Positions 24,954 through 33,251 of a stretch of 36,347 nt of DNA are shown here, one piece after another. Position numbers and translations under genes: made by a program. The DNA is taken from contig CAMASK010000023.1 of assembly GCA_945860895.1 (NCBI GenBank), positions 1-36,347 of the forward strand, given 5' to 3'. Positions within the stretch are counted from its first letter, which is position 1, and every line of letters begins with the position of its first letter. This DNA comes from Bacteriovorax stolpii. Lineage in GTDB: Bacteria > Bdellovibrionota > Bacteriovoracia > Bacteriovoracales > Bacteriovoracaceae. The notes under the pieces are model-generated. The model saw nothing but the letters and a program-made list of their open reading frames with translations, ran no database searches and was not told where the DNA came from.

Positions 24954-25953
24954 TACTGGCAGTGTCCGGGTTGACCTCGTAGGTGGAACTCTGGATATCG
25001 AGCCAATTAATTTAATTTTAAAAAATGTTGTGACTTTGAATGTGGCAACAGGACTTAAGGCTTCTGTAGGTTTGTCAAAAATTGAATTTGATGGAATCGA
25101 GATTCATTCAAAAGATTATAATAAAACATATAAATACAATTCAAGTGATCTAACTGAGGATCGTGTTGTTTATTCACGTGAGTTCGCGGAAATGTCGTTT
25201 GTGCTTCAGATTCTTAGACTCTTCAATATTAAATCTCACCTGAGATTAGATCTTGCTTCAGGAGCTCCAGCGGGTTCTGGCCTTGGTGGATCTTCTGCCA
25301 TGGGAGTTACTCTTTACCGTGCTCTTTGTAATTTCACTGGTGATAACTACGATCGTCACACCGCTGTTCTTCGCGTGAAGGCTGTGGAGAGTCGTATTTT
25401 GAATCAAGGCATGGCCGGTTATCAGGACTATTTTCCTGCTTTAACTGGTGGAGTGTTGGCCGTTCGTGGGATAGAGGGTGAGATAAAAATTGAGCAGCTT
25501 TATTCAGATGAATTAAAAAAAGTTCTGGAGACTCACTTGACTCTTATTTCCTCTGGTCAGTCACGTCAATCGGGCATCAATAACTGGGAAGTTTATAAAG
25601 CCTTTTTCGATAAAAAGCCTGAGGTGGTGAATGGACTAAATGCCATCGCTGAAATTTCTCATGCTACATATCTCGCGATCAAAGAGCGCAAATGGGATGA
25701 GATGTTGAAGTACATCGCCCTTGAGGGACTTGAGCGCGAGAAACTTTTTCCGGGCATCACTACCGAGAAAATTCGTCAGTTTACAACAGACTTAAAAAAA
25801 GAAGGAAATGTGATAGGATTGAAGATGTGCGGCGCCGGTGGCGGTGGTTGCTTCATCCTGGTTCACAAAGGTCTAGATCCTAAGGTGATCGAAACCAAAG
25901 TCAGGGCCCATGGTATGGAGATCCTTCCGTTTGTGGTTGAGTCGCCTCTATAA
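24940..25953 (+). CDS. GHMP-family small-molecule kinase (HddA-like)
   Basis: A 337-residue GHMP kinase: substrate-binding start TGSVRVDLVGGTLDIEP, ATP-binding P-loop PAGSGLGGSSAMG near residues 110-122, and a C-terminal glycine-rich KMCGAGGGGCF motif. The family includes galactokinase, mevalonate kinase and D-glycero-alpha-D-manno-heptose-7-phosphate kinase; the 'RVDLVGG..D' opening and length favour the heptose-kinase-like branch, which would serve surface polysaccharide synthesis. No neighbour confirms that. Its start lies 14 bases inside hpt, with GGAA six bases before the ATG, so translation is probably coupled. Confidence 0.85.
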   Translation: MQVTSTGSVRVDLVGGTLDIEPINLILKNVVTLNVATGLKASVGLSKIEFDGIEIHSKDYNKTYKYNSSDLTEDRVVYSREFAEMSFVLQILRLFNIKSHLRLDLASGAPAGSGLGGSSAMGVTLYRALCNFTGDNYDRHTAVLRVKAVESRILNQGMAGYQDYFPALTGGVLAVRGIEGEIKIEQLYSDELKKVLETHLTLISSGQSRQSGINNWEVYKAFFDKKPEVVNGLNAIAEISHATYLAIKERKWDEMLKYIALEGLEREKLFPGITTEKIRQFTTDLKKEGNVIGLKMCGAGGGGCFILVHKGLDPKVIETKVRAHGMEILPFVVESPL

Positions 25954-25965
25954 TAGGAATATCCT

Positions 25966-26925
25966 TTGGGGACTAAAAATGTAGCTGGCATGAGTCTAGG
26001 TGGTGGACGTAGAGAAAATTTCTTTCTCTCGCTCTTGGAGTATTATCCAGATAAGAAACGCTGGTTCCTTAAATCGCTTCTTCAAGTTAAAGACGAAGAA
26101 ATAAACGATCGTGACGCCATCATCGCCTCATGGGTGGATCAGTATGGCTTGAAAGAGCTGATTGTGGATTTTCCTCTAAGTCGTCCTCCCTGTGAGGAAG
26201 CCTGTCTCAACAGCTGCACTGGTGCTCTTGCTTGCCCTAGAAGAGAAGTGCTGGAAGTACGAAGTGAGATGCAAAAGCTTCTTGATGAAGATGCCCAGTT
26301 TGAGCAGCAAAATCCTAAAAAATACGAGCAAGAGAGGGTTAGCTCCCTTGAAGTGGATTATTCAAAAAATCTCACTAATAAAAATCCCGATGAGCATATG
26401 CTTTCAAGATCTTTTAAGCGCAAACTCAGAAAAGGTTTTACCCCTTACTGGCACCGACCTATTGATTTCTGGGTTTGGAAAAATTACTACGACCAACTTT
26501 TAGAATTGTTTAAAATTTCTTACGATTCATTCGGAAATGTTTCCGTCATGTTACTTGCACGACTTAAATATCTTGTACGTCACTTGCCTCGCGATCTACG
26601 GATGTATGAATCCAGCATTGAAATTTGCCTGATTGAACTTTACCGCGCTCGAATTATCACAAAGTCCAACCTTTTAAATCTTTTCGACTTGGAGATGTCA
26701 TCATCGGCACGTGAAATGATCCTTCAACAGATCGAAAAAAACATGGATATATTTATCTATGAAAACGATCTTGAAACCATCATTAAAAATGAACAAGCTT
26801 TCGATTCATTTATCTTGTCGGTTGTAGGTCAGAGAATGCTCATGAATGGACTGCGAGAAATTCCAGAGTGGGGCACTAGTGATGGTGGTAACTTTATCGT
26901 CCCTTCTTTTCTGGCACATGGGTAG
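25966..26925 (+). CDS. hypothetical protein, possibly RNase H-like fold (DUF429-like)
   Basis: A 319-residue soluble protein I do not recognise with certainty. The first ~75 residues (GMSLGGGRRENFFLSLLEYY... then ASWVDQYGLKELIVDFPLSRPPC) look like the alternating beta strands of an RNase H-like domain, as in DUF429. A Cys cluster follows (CEEACLNSCTGALAC) that could bind metal. The remaining ~200 residues are mainly helical and charged. The start is a TTG at 25966 with AGGA eight to eleven bases upstream; no ATG fits better before the conserved beginning. Its end overlaps the convergent four-helix membrane gene by 32 bases. Confidence 0.65.
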   Translation: MGTKNVAGMSLGGGRRENFFLSLLEYYPDKKRWFLKSLLQVKDEEINDRDAIIASWVDQYGLKELIVDFPLSRPPCEEACLNSCTGALACPRREVLEVRSEMQKLLDEDAQFEQQNPKKYEQERVSSLEVDYSKNLTNKNPDEHMLSRSFKRKLRKGFTPYWHRPIDFWVWKNYYDQLLELFKISYDSFGNVSVMLLARLKYLVRHLPRDLRMYESSIEICLIELYRARIITKSNLLNLFDLEMSSSAREMILQQIEKNMDIFIYENDLETIIKNEQAFDSFILSVVGQRMLMNGLREIPEWGTSDGGNFIVPSFLAHG

Positions 26926-27394
26926 TTTCGTTTTTTAAATACTTAACTCCCAGACCTAGATACAGATAAACAAGGACAGTGAGGCCATTAAAGATTTTCC
27001 ATCCAAGTCCCATACCGGTGCCATCGAATAAAAAACCAAAAGACAAAATTGCTCCTGAGAAGGCATAAACCAGGACGTATCCCTGTGCCCACAATTTTTT
27101 GCGTAAATAGAAAAGATAGAAGAAAAGATTGTTAATCATTAAGATGAAAAAAAGAAAATGCATAGATTGAGTCGCAAGTCCTGTCATTTCAGTCACAGTC
27201 CCAGCAGATAGCTCTGCCAGGTCCTGAGGCGGAATTGTCCTGAGAATCAACTTCTCGGCCATACCATTCTGCTCCCAAGCCAGATGCAAATACAGGCCAC
27301 TCAGAATATCCAGAGTGATTAGCAATAAAACAGTGCCAATCACGAAGCGACGGGGCCCTAAATTGAGGTAGTGATTCATTAGCTTTTCTTTCAT
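26894..27394 (-). CDS. hypothetical four-helix membrane protein
   Basis: A 166-residue membrane protein with four predicted helices (about 18-38, 75-92, 100-120, 130-150) and a periplasmic loop between helices 1 and 2 (WEQNGMAEKLILRTIPPQDL). The C-terminus is charged (KNETTHVPEKKGR). No family is recognised. Two ATGs, at 27394 and 27379, are possible; no strong ribosome-binding site distinguishes them. The 3' end overlaps the convergent upstream gene by 32 bases, and the 5' end is only about 45 bases from the oppositely oriented DUF2252 gene. Confidence 0.65.
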   Translation of the reverse strand: MKEKLMNHYLNLGPRRFVIGTVLLLITLDILSGLYLHLAWEQNGMAEKLILRTIPPQDLAELSAGTVTEMTGLATQSMHFLFFILMINNLFFYLFYLRKKLWAQGYVLVYAFSGAILSFGFLFDGTGMGLGWKIFNGLTVLVYLYLGLGVKYLKNETTHVPEKKGR

Positions 27395-27438
27395 GGGCTT
27401 GATAATAACCGAAAAACAAAAAGAAGTGAATTCCCGTA

Positions 27439-28584
27439 TTGACCCAGATGCTTTTCGGCCTGATAGTTTATGTAATGGAAGAATATTTACGCCAAGGACA
27501 AATATTTCAAAAACGCTTAAGTATCTCCCCTTTGCCCCGCAAAGAGGCTCGATACTTATTCTTTCGCATGGCCGGCCCCATCATGCAGGCAAAGTTCCAT
27601 CGCTTTTGTGATCTTACAAAAGTTCCAACAACTTTCATTCATGGAAATCCTCATATTGATAATTATGTAAAAACTGTGCGCGGCTCGGCCATGATTGACT
27701 TCGATCGCTCGCGCATGGGTCCTTATGCCTGGGACATTATTCGATTCTTGAGCTCTCTGGCCTTAAGAAAAGAAGATAATGACGGATTTCTAGACCGAAA
27801 AATTATTGAACATTTCATTGATTCTTATTTCGCGCATTTTCTTCACCCTGATATTCCGCATAAACAGCTAAAAATGCTTAAAGATGTAAAAGCGCAAAAA
27901 TGGCAGTTAACTACGAAAGAATATATTAAGTCCAATAAACGTTGGGCAAAAAAAATGCATGACTTTAGGATTGATTCCCGCAGCTCTCAAGTGAATGAAC
28001 TTTTGATTAAATTTCTTCAATCACGAAACGAAACCGATTTATTAAACGAATTTTATATCGATGAAGTGGCTTTGACTCCAGGAAGCCTGGGTAAACATCA
28101 CTACATTTATTCATTGATGCCAAAAGATCATGATTCTCATAATGATGCAATCCTTCTGGACATCAAAGAAGTTTACATTGAAAAGAACACCAGATTTTTC
28201 TATTCACCTTACGAACATCACGGGCTGAGAATGATTGAGGCCAGTAAGATTTTCGCTAACGGTATGGAAGAAAGATTAGGTCATTGCACCTTTCACAACA
28301 AACAGTACTGGGGCCGACAAATTCCAAGTTTTGCCGTTAAAGTAAAAAAGTTTTTAGATAAAGCCGAATTGTGCGACTTCGCTTCTTCAGTTGGTTCTGA
28401 ATTAGGCAAAGGCCACCGTAAAGGATTAAAAGATCCAAAAAATGCCGAGTTAATTGAAAAAGATTTTCAGGCCAACTTCGATCGCTATTATAAAATTGCC
28501 AAATTATTTACTTTTGAAATTTCGCTGGCCTTCGAAGCCATGCGCAGAAAAAATCAACTCTACCAGGATTATAAAGGCTGGTGA
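27439..28584 (+). CDS. DUF2252 family protein (kinase-like fold), N-terminus uncertain
   Basis: A 381-residue protein with the DUF2252 pattern related to the APH/protein-kinase-like fold: FIHGNPHIDNY (catalytic-loop-like) and MIDFDRSRMGPYAWDIIRFL (metal-binding-loop-like), near residues 68-78 and 84-105. Members lack an assigned substrate. The start is doubtful: TTG 27439, ATG 27448 or ATG 27475 are all in frame with no clear ribosome-binding site. Just upstream another frame reads NSRIDPDAFRPDSL, which looks like coding text, so a frameshift near 27465 may have cut the original N-terminus. The stop overlaps the TSUP start by one base. Confidence 0.78.
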   Translation: MTQMLFGLIVYVMEEYLRQGQIFQKRLSISPLPRKEARYLFFRMAGPIMQAKFHRFCDLTKVPTTFIHGNPHIDNYVKTVRGSAMIDFDRSRMGPYAWDIIRFLSSLALRKEDNDGFLDRKIIEHFIDSYFAHFLHPDIPHKQLKMLKDVKAQKWQLTTKEYIKSNKRWAKKMHDFRIDSRSSQVNELLIKFLQSRNETDLLNEFYIDEVALTPGSLGKHHYIYSLMPKDHDSHNDAILLDIKEVYIEKNTRFFYSPYEHHGLRMIEASKIFANGMEERLGHCTFHNKQYWGRQIPSFAVKVKKFLDKAELCDFASSVGSELGKGHRKGLKDPKNAELIEKDFQANFDRYYKIAKLFTFEISLAFEAMRRKNQLYQDYKGW

Positions 28585-29312
28585 TGAGCTCGATCCTTCT
28601 TTTCCTCCTCGTTACTACTGGGGCCCTGATTTCTAGTCTCACGGGACTAGGTGGGGGAACTCTTATTTTAGCTGGAATGTTATTAGTATTCCCTCCAGAA
28701 CTTGCTATCCCTCTTCATTCTTTTACCCAACTTACCGCTAACTCACTTCGAGTTGGATTTTTTTTCAAATTGATTAATTGGAGAGTCGTTGGGGCTTACG
28801 CTATATTGATGATTCCAGCAGCATGGATTGGAGCCAAACTCTTTCACTTGATCGATCCGAATTGGTTAAAAATTATTGTAGGATTATTTATTTTATTTTC
28901 ACTTTTCCCTTTTTCATTCACGCCCAAAGATGAGCCGAAACTTCGTACGTTTGTTGGTCTTGGTGCATTCTCTGGTTTCTTAGGAGTGTTTGTTGGCGCC
29001 GTTGGGCCAATGGTGATGCCATTCTTTAATCGCTTAAAAATCGAACGTCAGGGAATGTTGTCTACTAAGAGTGCAGGGCAGGCCCTACTTCAGCTTTCAA
29101 AAATTTTTGCGTTTTGGGGAGCCGCCAATATTAATTTTATGGCGCTGAAAGAGCATGTCTTGATTCTGGTTCTCGCATCGCTTTTGGGTGTGGCGATTTC
29201 CATTCCTATTTCTAAGAAAATATCTGATGATAAGTTCAATCTCATAATTAATTTACTACTTGGAATAATTGCGGTGAAGATTCTTTATGAAGGGATTACT
29301 GTGTTGACGTAG
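28584..29312 (+). CDS. TSUP family (TauE/SafE) membrane exporter
   Basis: A 242-residue inner-membrane protein with about seven to eight helices and the TSUP signature: a glycine-rich first half (TGALISSLTGLGGGTLILAG) and the repeat GAFSGFLGVFVGAVGPMVMPFF in the second half. Family members move sulfite, sulfonates or other organosulfur anions; the substrate is unknown. The start is taken as ATG 28584 (TGATG, one base overlap with the DUF2252 stop) instead of GTG 28581. It ends next to the convergent DUF2203 gene (2 bases apart). Confidence 0.87.
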   Translation: MSSILLFLLVTTGALISSLTGLGGGTLILAGMLLVFPPELAIPLHSFTQLTANSLRVGFFFKLINWRVVGAYAILMIPAAWIGAKLFHLIDPNWLKIIVGLFILFSLFPFSFTPKDEPKLRTFVGLGAFSGFLGVFVGAVGPMVMPFFNRLKIERQGMLSTKSAGQALLQLSKIFAFWGAANINFMALKEHVLILVLASLLGVAISIPISKKISDDKFNLIINLLLGIIAVKILYEGITVLT

Positions 29313-29314
29313 TC

Positions 29315-29653
29315 TTAGTGCATATAAAGTTTGTTCTCAGGATATTCCCAAAGGTACTGGCCTTCTTCTCCCGGAATACGAACTTTACACAATGAAACTG
29401 GAATCGCACCTAAACGTCTGATCTTGTCTGACCAAGCTTGGAGAGAAATATTGATTTTCTCTTGAATGTTTTGTGCCTTATCGGAATTGGTTTTGAAGAA
29501 ACCTAATTGAGAATTGAGTACATTTAAATCACGCTTCGTTTTGGCAGAAATGTGCATAAGCAGAGGTACAAGCTCCAAAGCTTCTTCGTGAGAAAAAATT
29601 TTCGTCTTGTTAAGTGGATAAATTGTTCGAACGTTATCTGGAATTGTTTCCAT
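29315..29653 (-). CDS. DUF2203-like small protein
   Basis: A 112-residue soluble protein. It shows the DUF2203 pattern: an N-terminal FSHEEALELVPLLMHI helix ('F...eA...lp.l'), a long helical middle, and a C-terminal AIPVSLCKVRIPGEEGQYLWEYPE segment corresponding to the family's 'v.LCw..GE..i..wh' end. Function of the family is unknown. Its ATG overlaps the smpB stop by one base (TAATG). It is the last gene of the long pal-to-DUF2203 minus-strand run, and its stop is nearly adjacent to the TSUP stop; no hairpin terminator is visible between them. Confidence 0.75.
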   Translation of the reverse strand: METIPDNVRTIYPLNKTKIFSHEEALELVPLLMHISAKTKRDLNVLNSQLGFFKTNSDKAQNIQEKINISLQAWSDKIRRLGAIPVSLCKVRIPGEEGQYLWEYPENKLYMH

Positions 29654-30102
29654 TATTCGAAATGCCCTTGTCTAAGTTTACGCTCTACGTCCTTTTTAGC
29701 AGCAGTATCTCGCTTATCAAAGAGTTTTTTCCCTTTGGCCAAGGCGATTTCACATTTAACCAGTGAATCTTTAAAATAAAGCGCTAAGGGTATTAAAGTA
29801 TATCCTTTGGTGGCCATTTTCTTCTCGATCTGTTGAATCTGTTCACGTTTTAACAATAGCTTACGCTTTCTGGTTTCTGGATGATTATTGATATTTCCGA
29901 AATCGTAATGGGGAATTGTCGCATTTTGAAGCCATGCTTCACCTTGGGAATCGATAATTACATAAGCTTCGTTTACAGTGGCCTTGCCTAAACGAAGGGA
30001 TTTTACCTCGGTACCCTGAAGCACCATGCCACATTCGTACTTCTCTTCAAGGAAGTAGTCATATCCGGCACGCTGATTTTTGCAGATTATTTTCACACCC
30101 AT
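29653..30102 (-). CDS. smpB: SsrA-binding protein
   Basis: A 149-residue SmpB, the partner of tmRNA in rescuing stalled ribosomes. Conserved segments: a GTEVKSLRLGKATVNEAYV RNA-binding block, and the C-terminal LALYFKDSLVKCEIALAKGKKLFDKRD block with the basic tail that enters the empty mRNA channel (KKLFDKRDTAAKKDVERKLRQ). Length is typical (about 150-160). The gene follows the FadL-like gene with no gap. The tmRNA gene ssrA is not in the window. Very confident. Confidence 0.96.
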   Translation of the reverse strand: MGVKIICKNQRAGYDYFLEEKYECGMVLQGTEVKSLRLGKATVNEAYVIIDSQGEAWLQNATIPHYDFGNINNHPETRKRKLLLKREQIQQIEKKMATKGYTLIPLALYFKDSLVKCEIALAKGKKLFDKRDTAAKKDVERKLRQGHFE

Positions 30103-31431
30103 TTAATATTTCCAGCTCAGTCCTAAACTCACAACATGGATCTTACCACCGACAGAGTAACCTGGCGAACCGATCTTTACGTCTTCGTCCGATCCACTTG
30201 GAGCACTTGGTGGATTTCCCGTCTCAAGTCCCGGAGTTTTTGTAATATGCTGGGAGCGTAATAAATGAAGCTGGTAGGCGAGATCGAGGATGATGTCTTT
30301 TTGATAAAATTTGAAAAGATAGGCTGCACCTGCTGAAGCCACGTGTTTATCCACATCAATGGAGTTGCCGGAATGTTTTAAATTTTCTGTTTTAAGTGGT
30401 GACTGACGATAGAAGTAGCCCACCTTACCGGTCCATTTTTCGGAAAGCTTTCTTGAGTAACCAATTTTAGGAATAAAAAGATTTCTGAGCTTCAGGCGTT
30501 CGTAATCGTTTGAGCCGGTAATCGTTCCACCACGTTTTTTTAATTTCAGGCTCGAACCATCATAGCTATCCCATTGTTGAAACTCGGTGGTGAAAAAGAA
30601 ACTTGAGTGGTCTTCGAAATGAATCTGGTGACCGAGGCGAATAGTGAGTGGATCGTAGTAGAGAAGTGAGGATACATCAAAATCAAAAGGAATTGATGCG
30701 CTACCAGCGACTTCGGTTTCACCGGAAGCACGGTTTTGTAAATTCGATTTCATTTCTTGTTGGAAAGAAAGGAACGTTACGTGGTTGCTAGTAATTTTAG
30801 AAACTGAAGCTAGAGCTGCAATAGAAGGCTTAGCATTAAAACTCATTTTCCCAACTGAAGGAGTTCCAGCGGTAGTTTTTGTCACGAAATAAGTTTCACC
30901 ATTTGATTGAATACCTGTCTGCACACCTGCGGAGAATGCCCAGTCGCCGAAGCTTTGAGATCCACTGAAGATGAGATTGGGACGAATGAATCGGTTTTCA
31001 TACATCACGTATCTTGGTTGATAAGGATCACCGGTATCGGTTTCCATCAAGCGGTCAAAAGGAGCGATTACAGAAATGTTAAACTTCGGACCTTCAGGAG
31101 CGAAGAGTGGAGTGGAGAAGTGAATACCAAACATTGCAGTTGGTGTTGGGTTTACTTCAGCGTTGCCGCGTTTGAAAGTATCAACTGTAGTGGTTTCGTT
31201 TTTTACCACGACGTTTTTAATTTCTTTGAAATCAGTTGAGACGTAGAAAGTATTGAAACTGAATTGTGTGGTCTTTGAATAACCCAAAAGAGCGGCAGCA
31301 TGATAATTATTTGCAGCTGATTCTTTTTCTGCCTGACTTGCGATGGCTATACTTCCAGCTGAGGGCCCGAATAATTCACAGAGAGAAGCGTGAGCAGAGA
31401 GATTAAGGAGAATAAGCAGAAGAAATGTCAT
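30103..31431 (-). CDS. FadL/OMPP1/TodX-like outer-membrane protein
   Basis: A 442-residue predicted beta-barrel. A short signal peptide (MTFLLLILLNLSAHA) is followed by a region rich in alternating aromatic/polar strands, with 'GPSAGSIAIASQAEKESAANNYHAAALLGYSK' type text, close to the FadL/OMPP1 N-terminus ('G..a.a.Gga..A.a.d......NPA.l'). The C-terminus ends WKY, an aromatic end expected for BAM recognition. It could import hydrophobic molecules such as long-chain fatty acids. A stop codon in frame just upstream fixes the start at 31431, which lies 29 bases inside the end of rsmA. Family moderately sure; ligand unknown. Confidence 0.7.
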   Translation of the reverse strand: MTFLLLILLNLSAHASLCELFGPSAGSIAIASQAEKESAANNYHAAALLGYSKTTQFSFNTFYVSTDFKEIKNVVVKNETTTVDTFKRGNAEVNPTPTAMFGIHFSTPLFAPEGPKFNISVIAPFDRLMETDTGDPYQPRYVMYENRFIRPNLIFSGSQSFGDWAFSAGVQTGIQSNGETYFVTKTTAGTPSVGKMSFNAKPSIAALASVSKITSNHVTFLSFQQEMKSNLQNRASGETEVAGSASIPFDFDVSSLLYYDPLTIRLGHQIHFEDHSSFFFTTEFQQWDSYDGSSLKLKKRGGTITGSNDYERLKLRNLFIPKIGYSRKLSEKWTGKVGYFYRQSPLKTENLKHSGNSIDVDKHVASAGAAYLFKFYQKDIILDLAYQLHLLRSQHITKTPGLETGNPPSAPSGSDEDVKIGSPGYSVGGKIHVVSLGLSWKY

Positions 31432-32200
31432 ACAACTTTAGCACTTGATTAAGGGTTAGGGCCTCGGCCCGTATTTCCAGGGATAAACCTGTTTGCTCCA
31501 TGGAGTGAACAGTTTTATCAACTCCCCATTCCTTACGCAATATTCCGCCTAGTTGTTTTCGTCTTTGAGCGAAAATTAAGCGTAAAAAAACCTCAAAATC
31601 ATCAATTTTGGACAATGGAATCAAAGGTGTCGCCCGTCTTTTGAACTGAAGAACCTGTGAATCAACTTTCGGTGGGGGAAAGAAGGCTCCCGGGGGAGCA
31701 TAAACCACGTGAGAAAGTTCAAACTGGGACTGCAGTAATACATGCAGAGAACCCATGGCATTGCGAAGATCTTTCGGAAGAATCTTCTCGGCCACTTCTT
31801 TTTGATACATCAACGTCATTTGAGTGATCTCTGGAACCCGCATGAATGCAAGAGTCAGAGGTACACTGACGTTATAAGGAAGATTTGAAACAAGCCAAAT
31901 GGATTTGAAATTCTTTTCTTTAGTGAATTCTGGCCAGTTAAATTCCAGGGCATCCTGGCGGAAGACATGATCTGCACCAGTCACTGGGGCCAAGAGTTCT
32001 ACAAAACGTTCATCCATCTCAATGACGTATATAGGTTTTTTATAAGCTGCGAGAATTGGAGTGAGAACAGCGGGGCCTGGGCCCACTTCAACGATAGCGT
32101 CGCAATCCTCAGGAAGAGGACTCGTGATTTTTTTAATGACTGTTGGAGAGTTGAGAAAATGCTGACCAAATTTTTTGTCAGCGGTTGGAAATTTGGCCAT
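31403..32200 (-). CDS. rsmA: 16S rRNA (adenine-1518/1519-N6)-dimethyltransferase
   Basis: A 265-residue RsmA/KsgA, which dimethylates two adenines in the 3' end of 16S rRNA late in 30S assembly. Motifs: KKFGQHFLNSPTVIKKI at the N-terminus, the SAM-binding VEVGPGPAVLTPIL near 37-50, and the catalytic NLPYN at 106-110. ATG 32200 is chosen over an upstream in-frame start at 32245, because MAKFPTADKKFGQHFL matches the family start, GGAG precedes it, and it makes a TAATG overlap with the tsaD stop. Confident. Confidence 0.95.
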   Translation of the reverse strand: MAKFPTADKKFGQHFLNSPTVIKKITSPLPEDCDAIVEVGPGPAVLTPILAAYKKPIYVIEMDERFVELLAPVTGADHVFRQDALEFNWPEFTKEKNFKSIWLVSNLPYNVSVPLTLAFMRVPEITQMTLMYQKEVAEKILPKDLRNAMGSLHVLLQSQFELSHVVYAPPGAFFPPPKVDSQVLQFKRRATPLIPLSKIDDFEVFLRLIFAQRRKQLGGILRKEWGVDKTVHSMEQTGLSLEIRAEALTLNQVLKLYDISSAYSP

Positions 32201-33246
32201 TACTTTTTCTCCACGTAGCGATTCTGCGCATCGAGGGTAAGGCATTCCGGAAAAGAAACTGAATTCTGAGGAACACGTGCAGCCCAGTTGGCCACCATAC
32301 CGGCATTGTCAGTGCAATAGATGGGCTTTACTATGTGAACATTCTTGAAGCTATTTTGCATCACAACTTTTAGACGTGAATTACAAGCAACCCCACCACC
32401 AATAACAATTGGTGTGTCGAAATTTTTAAGTTTTAAATTGAGAACTTTTTCAATGATCTCTTCAGCTTTAATTCTTAGAGTTTGAACGATGGCTTCCTGA
32501 TAGCCGGCACATAAGTGGGGAAGTTCAGTTTTAATTTCTTCAGCAGTCATTTTTTCTAGTCTTACTCTCAGAGCAGTTTTGAGTCCTGAGTAACTCATTT
32601 TTCCCGGACGATCACGCATGTAACTGATAGGGAATGAATATTTTTTTTTATCACCGTTTTGAGAAAGCTCATCAATGGCCCTTCCAGCGGGATAACCTAC
32701 GCCTAAAAGTTTTCCACCTTTATCAAAAGCTTCACCCGCTGCATCGTCTAAGGTTGTGCCTAATACATCCATTTTATCCGGTCCTGTCACCCAGAAAAAA
32801 GCAGTGTGTCCGCCACTCACGAGTAATCCGAGATAAGGGTAAGGAATTTCTTCGGTAAGATGAATGGCTTCAAGATGTGCAAACAAATGGTTCACGGGAA
32901 TCACAGGAAGCTCATGTGCCAATGCAAAAGTTTTTGCGAGATTAATTCCAGTTAAAAGTGAGCCCACTAAACCCGGATGTGTTGTCACGGCCACTTCGTC
33001 TACATCATTTGGATTAATATTGGCTTCTTTAAATGAGACTTCTAAGAGCGGAGGAAGTGCCTTCACATGACTTCGGGCCGCTAGCTCCGGAACAACTCCT
33101 CCCCATTTGGCGAGGAGGAAATCTTGATTGTAACTATTGAGGGAAAGAATCATCGGACCAGTAGGCGTAACTTCCATAAGACAAATCGAGGTGTCGTCAC
33201 AGCTAGTTTCAATTCCTAAGATAATTTTATGGTTGCTCTTATTCAA
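32200..33246 (-). CDS. tsaD: tRNA threonylcarbamoyladenosine modification protein TsaD
   Basis: A 348-residue Kae1/TsaD ATPase that, with TsaB, TsaE and threonylcarbamoyl-AMP made by TsaC, forms t6A37 on ANN-decoding tRNAs. The N-terminal GIETSCDDTS motif, metal-binding His pair H120 and H124 (NHLFAH), and GGGVACNSRLK are diagnostic. Length is normal. The gene lies 5 bases after cpoB and its stop overlaps rsmA by one base, so it sits inside the envelope operon although its job is tRNA modification. TsaB and TsaE are not in the window. Confidence 0.96.
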   Translation of the reverse strand: MNKSNHKIILGIETSCDDTSICLMEVTPTGPMILSLNSYNQDFLLAKWGGVVPELAARSHVKALPPLLEVSFKEANINPNDVDEVAVTTHPGLVGSLLTGINLAKTFALAHELPVIPVNHLFAHLEAIHLTEEIPYPYLGLLVSGGHTAFFWVTGPDKMDVLGTTLDDAAGEAFDKGGKLLGVGYPAGRAIDELSQNGDKKKYSFPISYMRDRPGKMSYSGLKTALRVRLEKMTAEEIKTELPHLCAGYQEAIVQTLRIKAEEIIEKVLNLKLKNFDTPIVIGGGVACNSRLKVVMQNSFKNVHIVKPIYCTDNAGMVANWAARVPQNSVSFPECLTLDAQNRYVEKK

Positions 33247-33251
33247 AATTC

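Noticed and set aside
28330-28345. GCCGTTAA as a FliA -10 box
   Set aside because: It lies inside the DUF2252 coding region and has no -35 partner.
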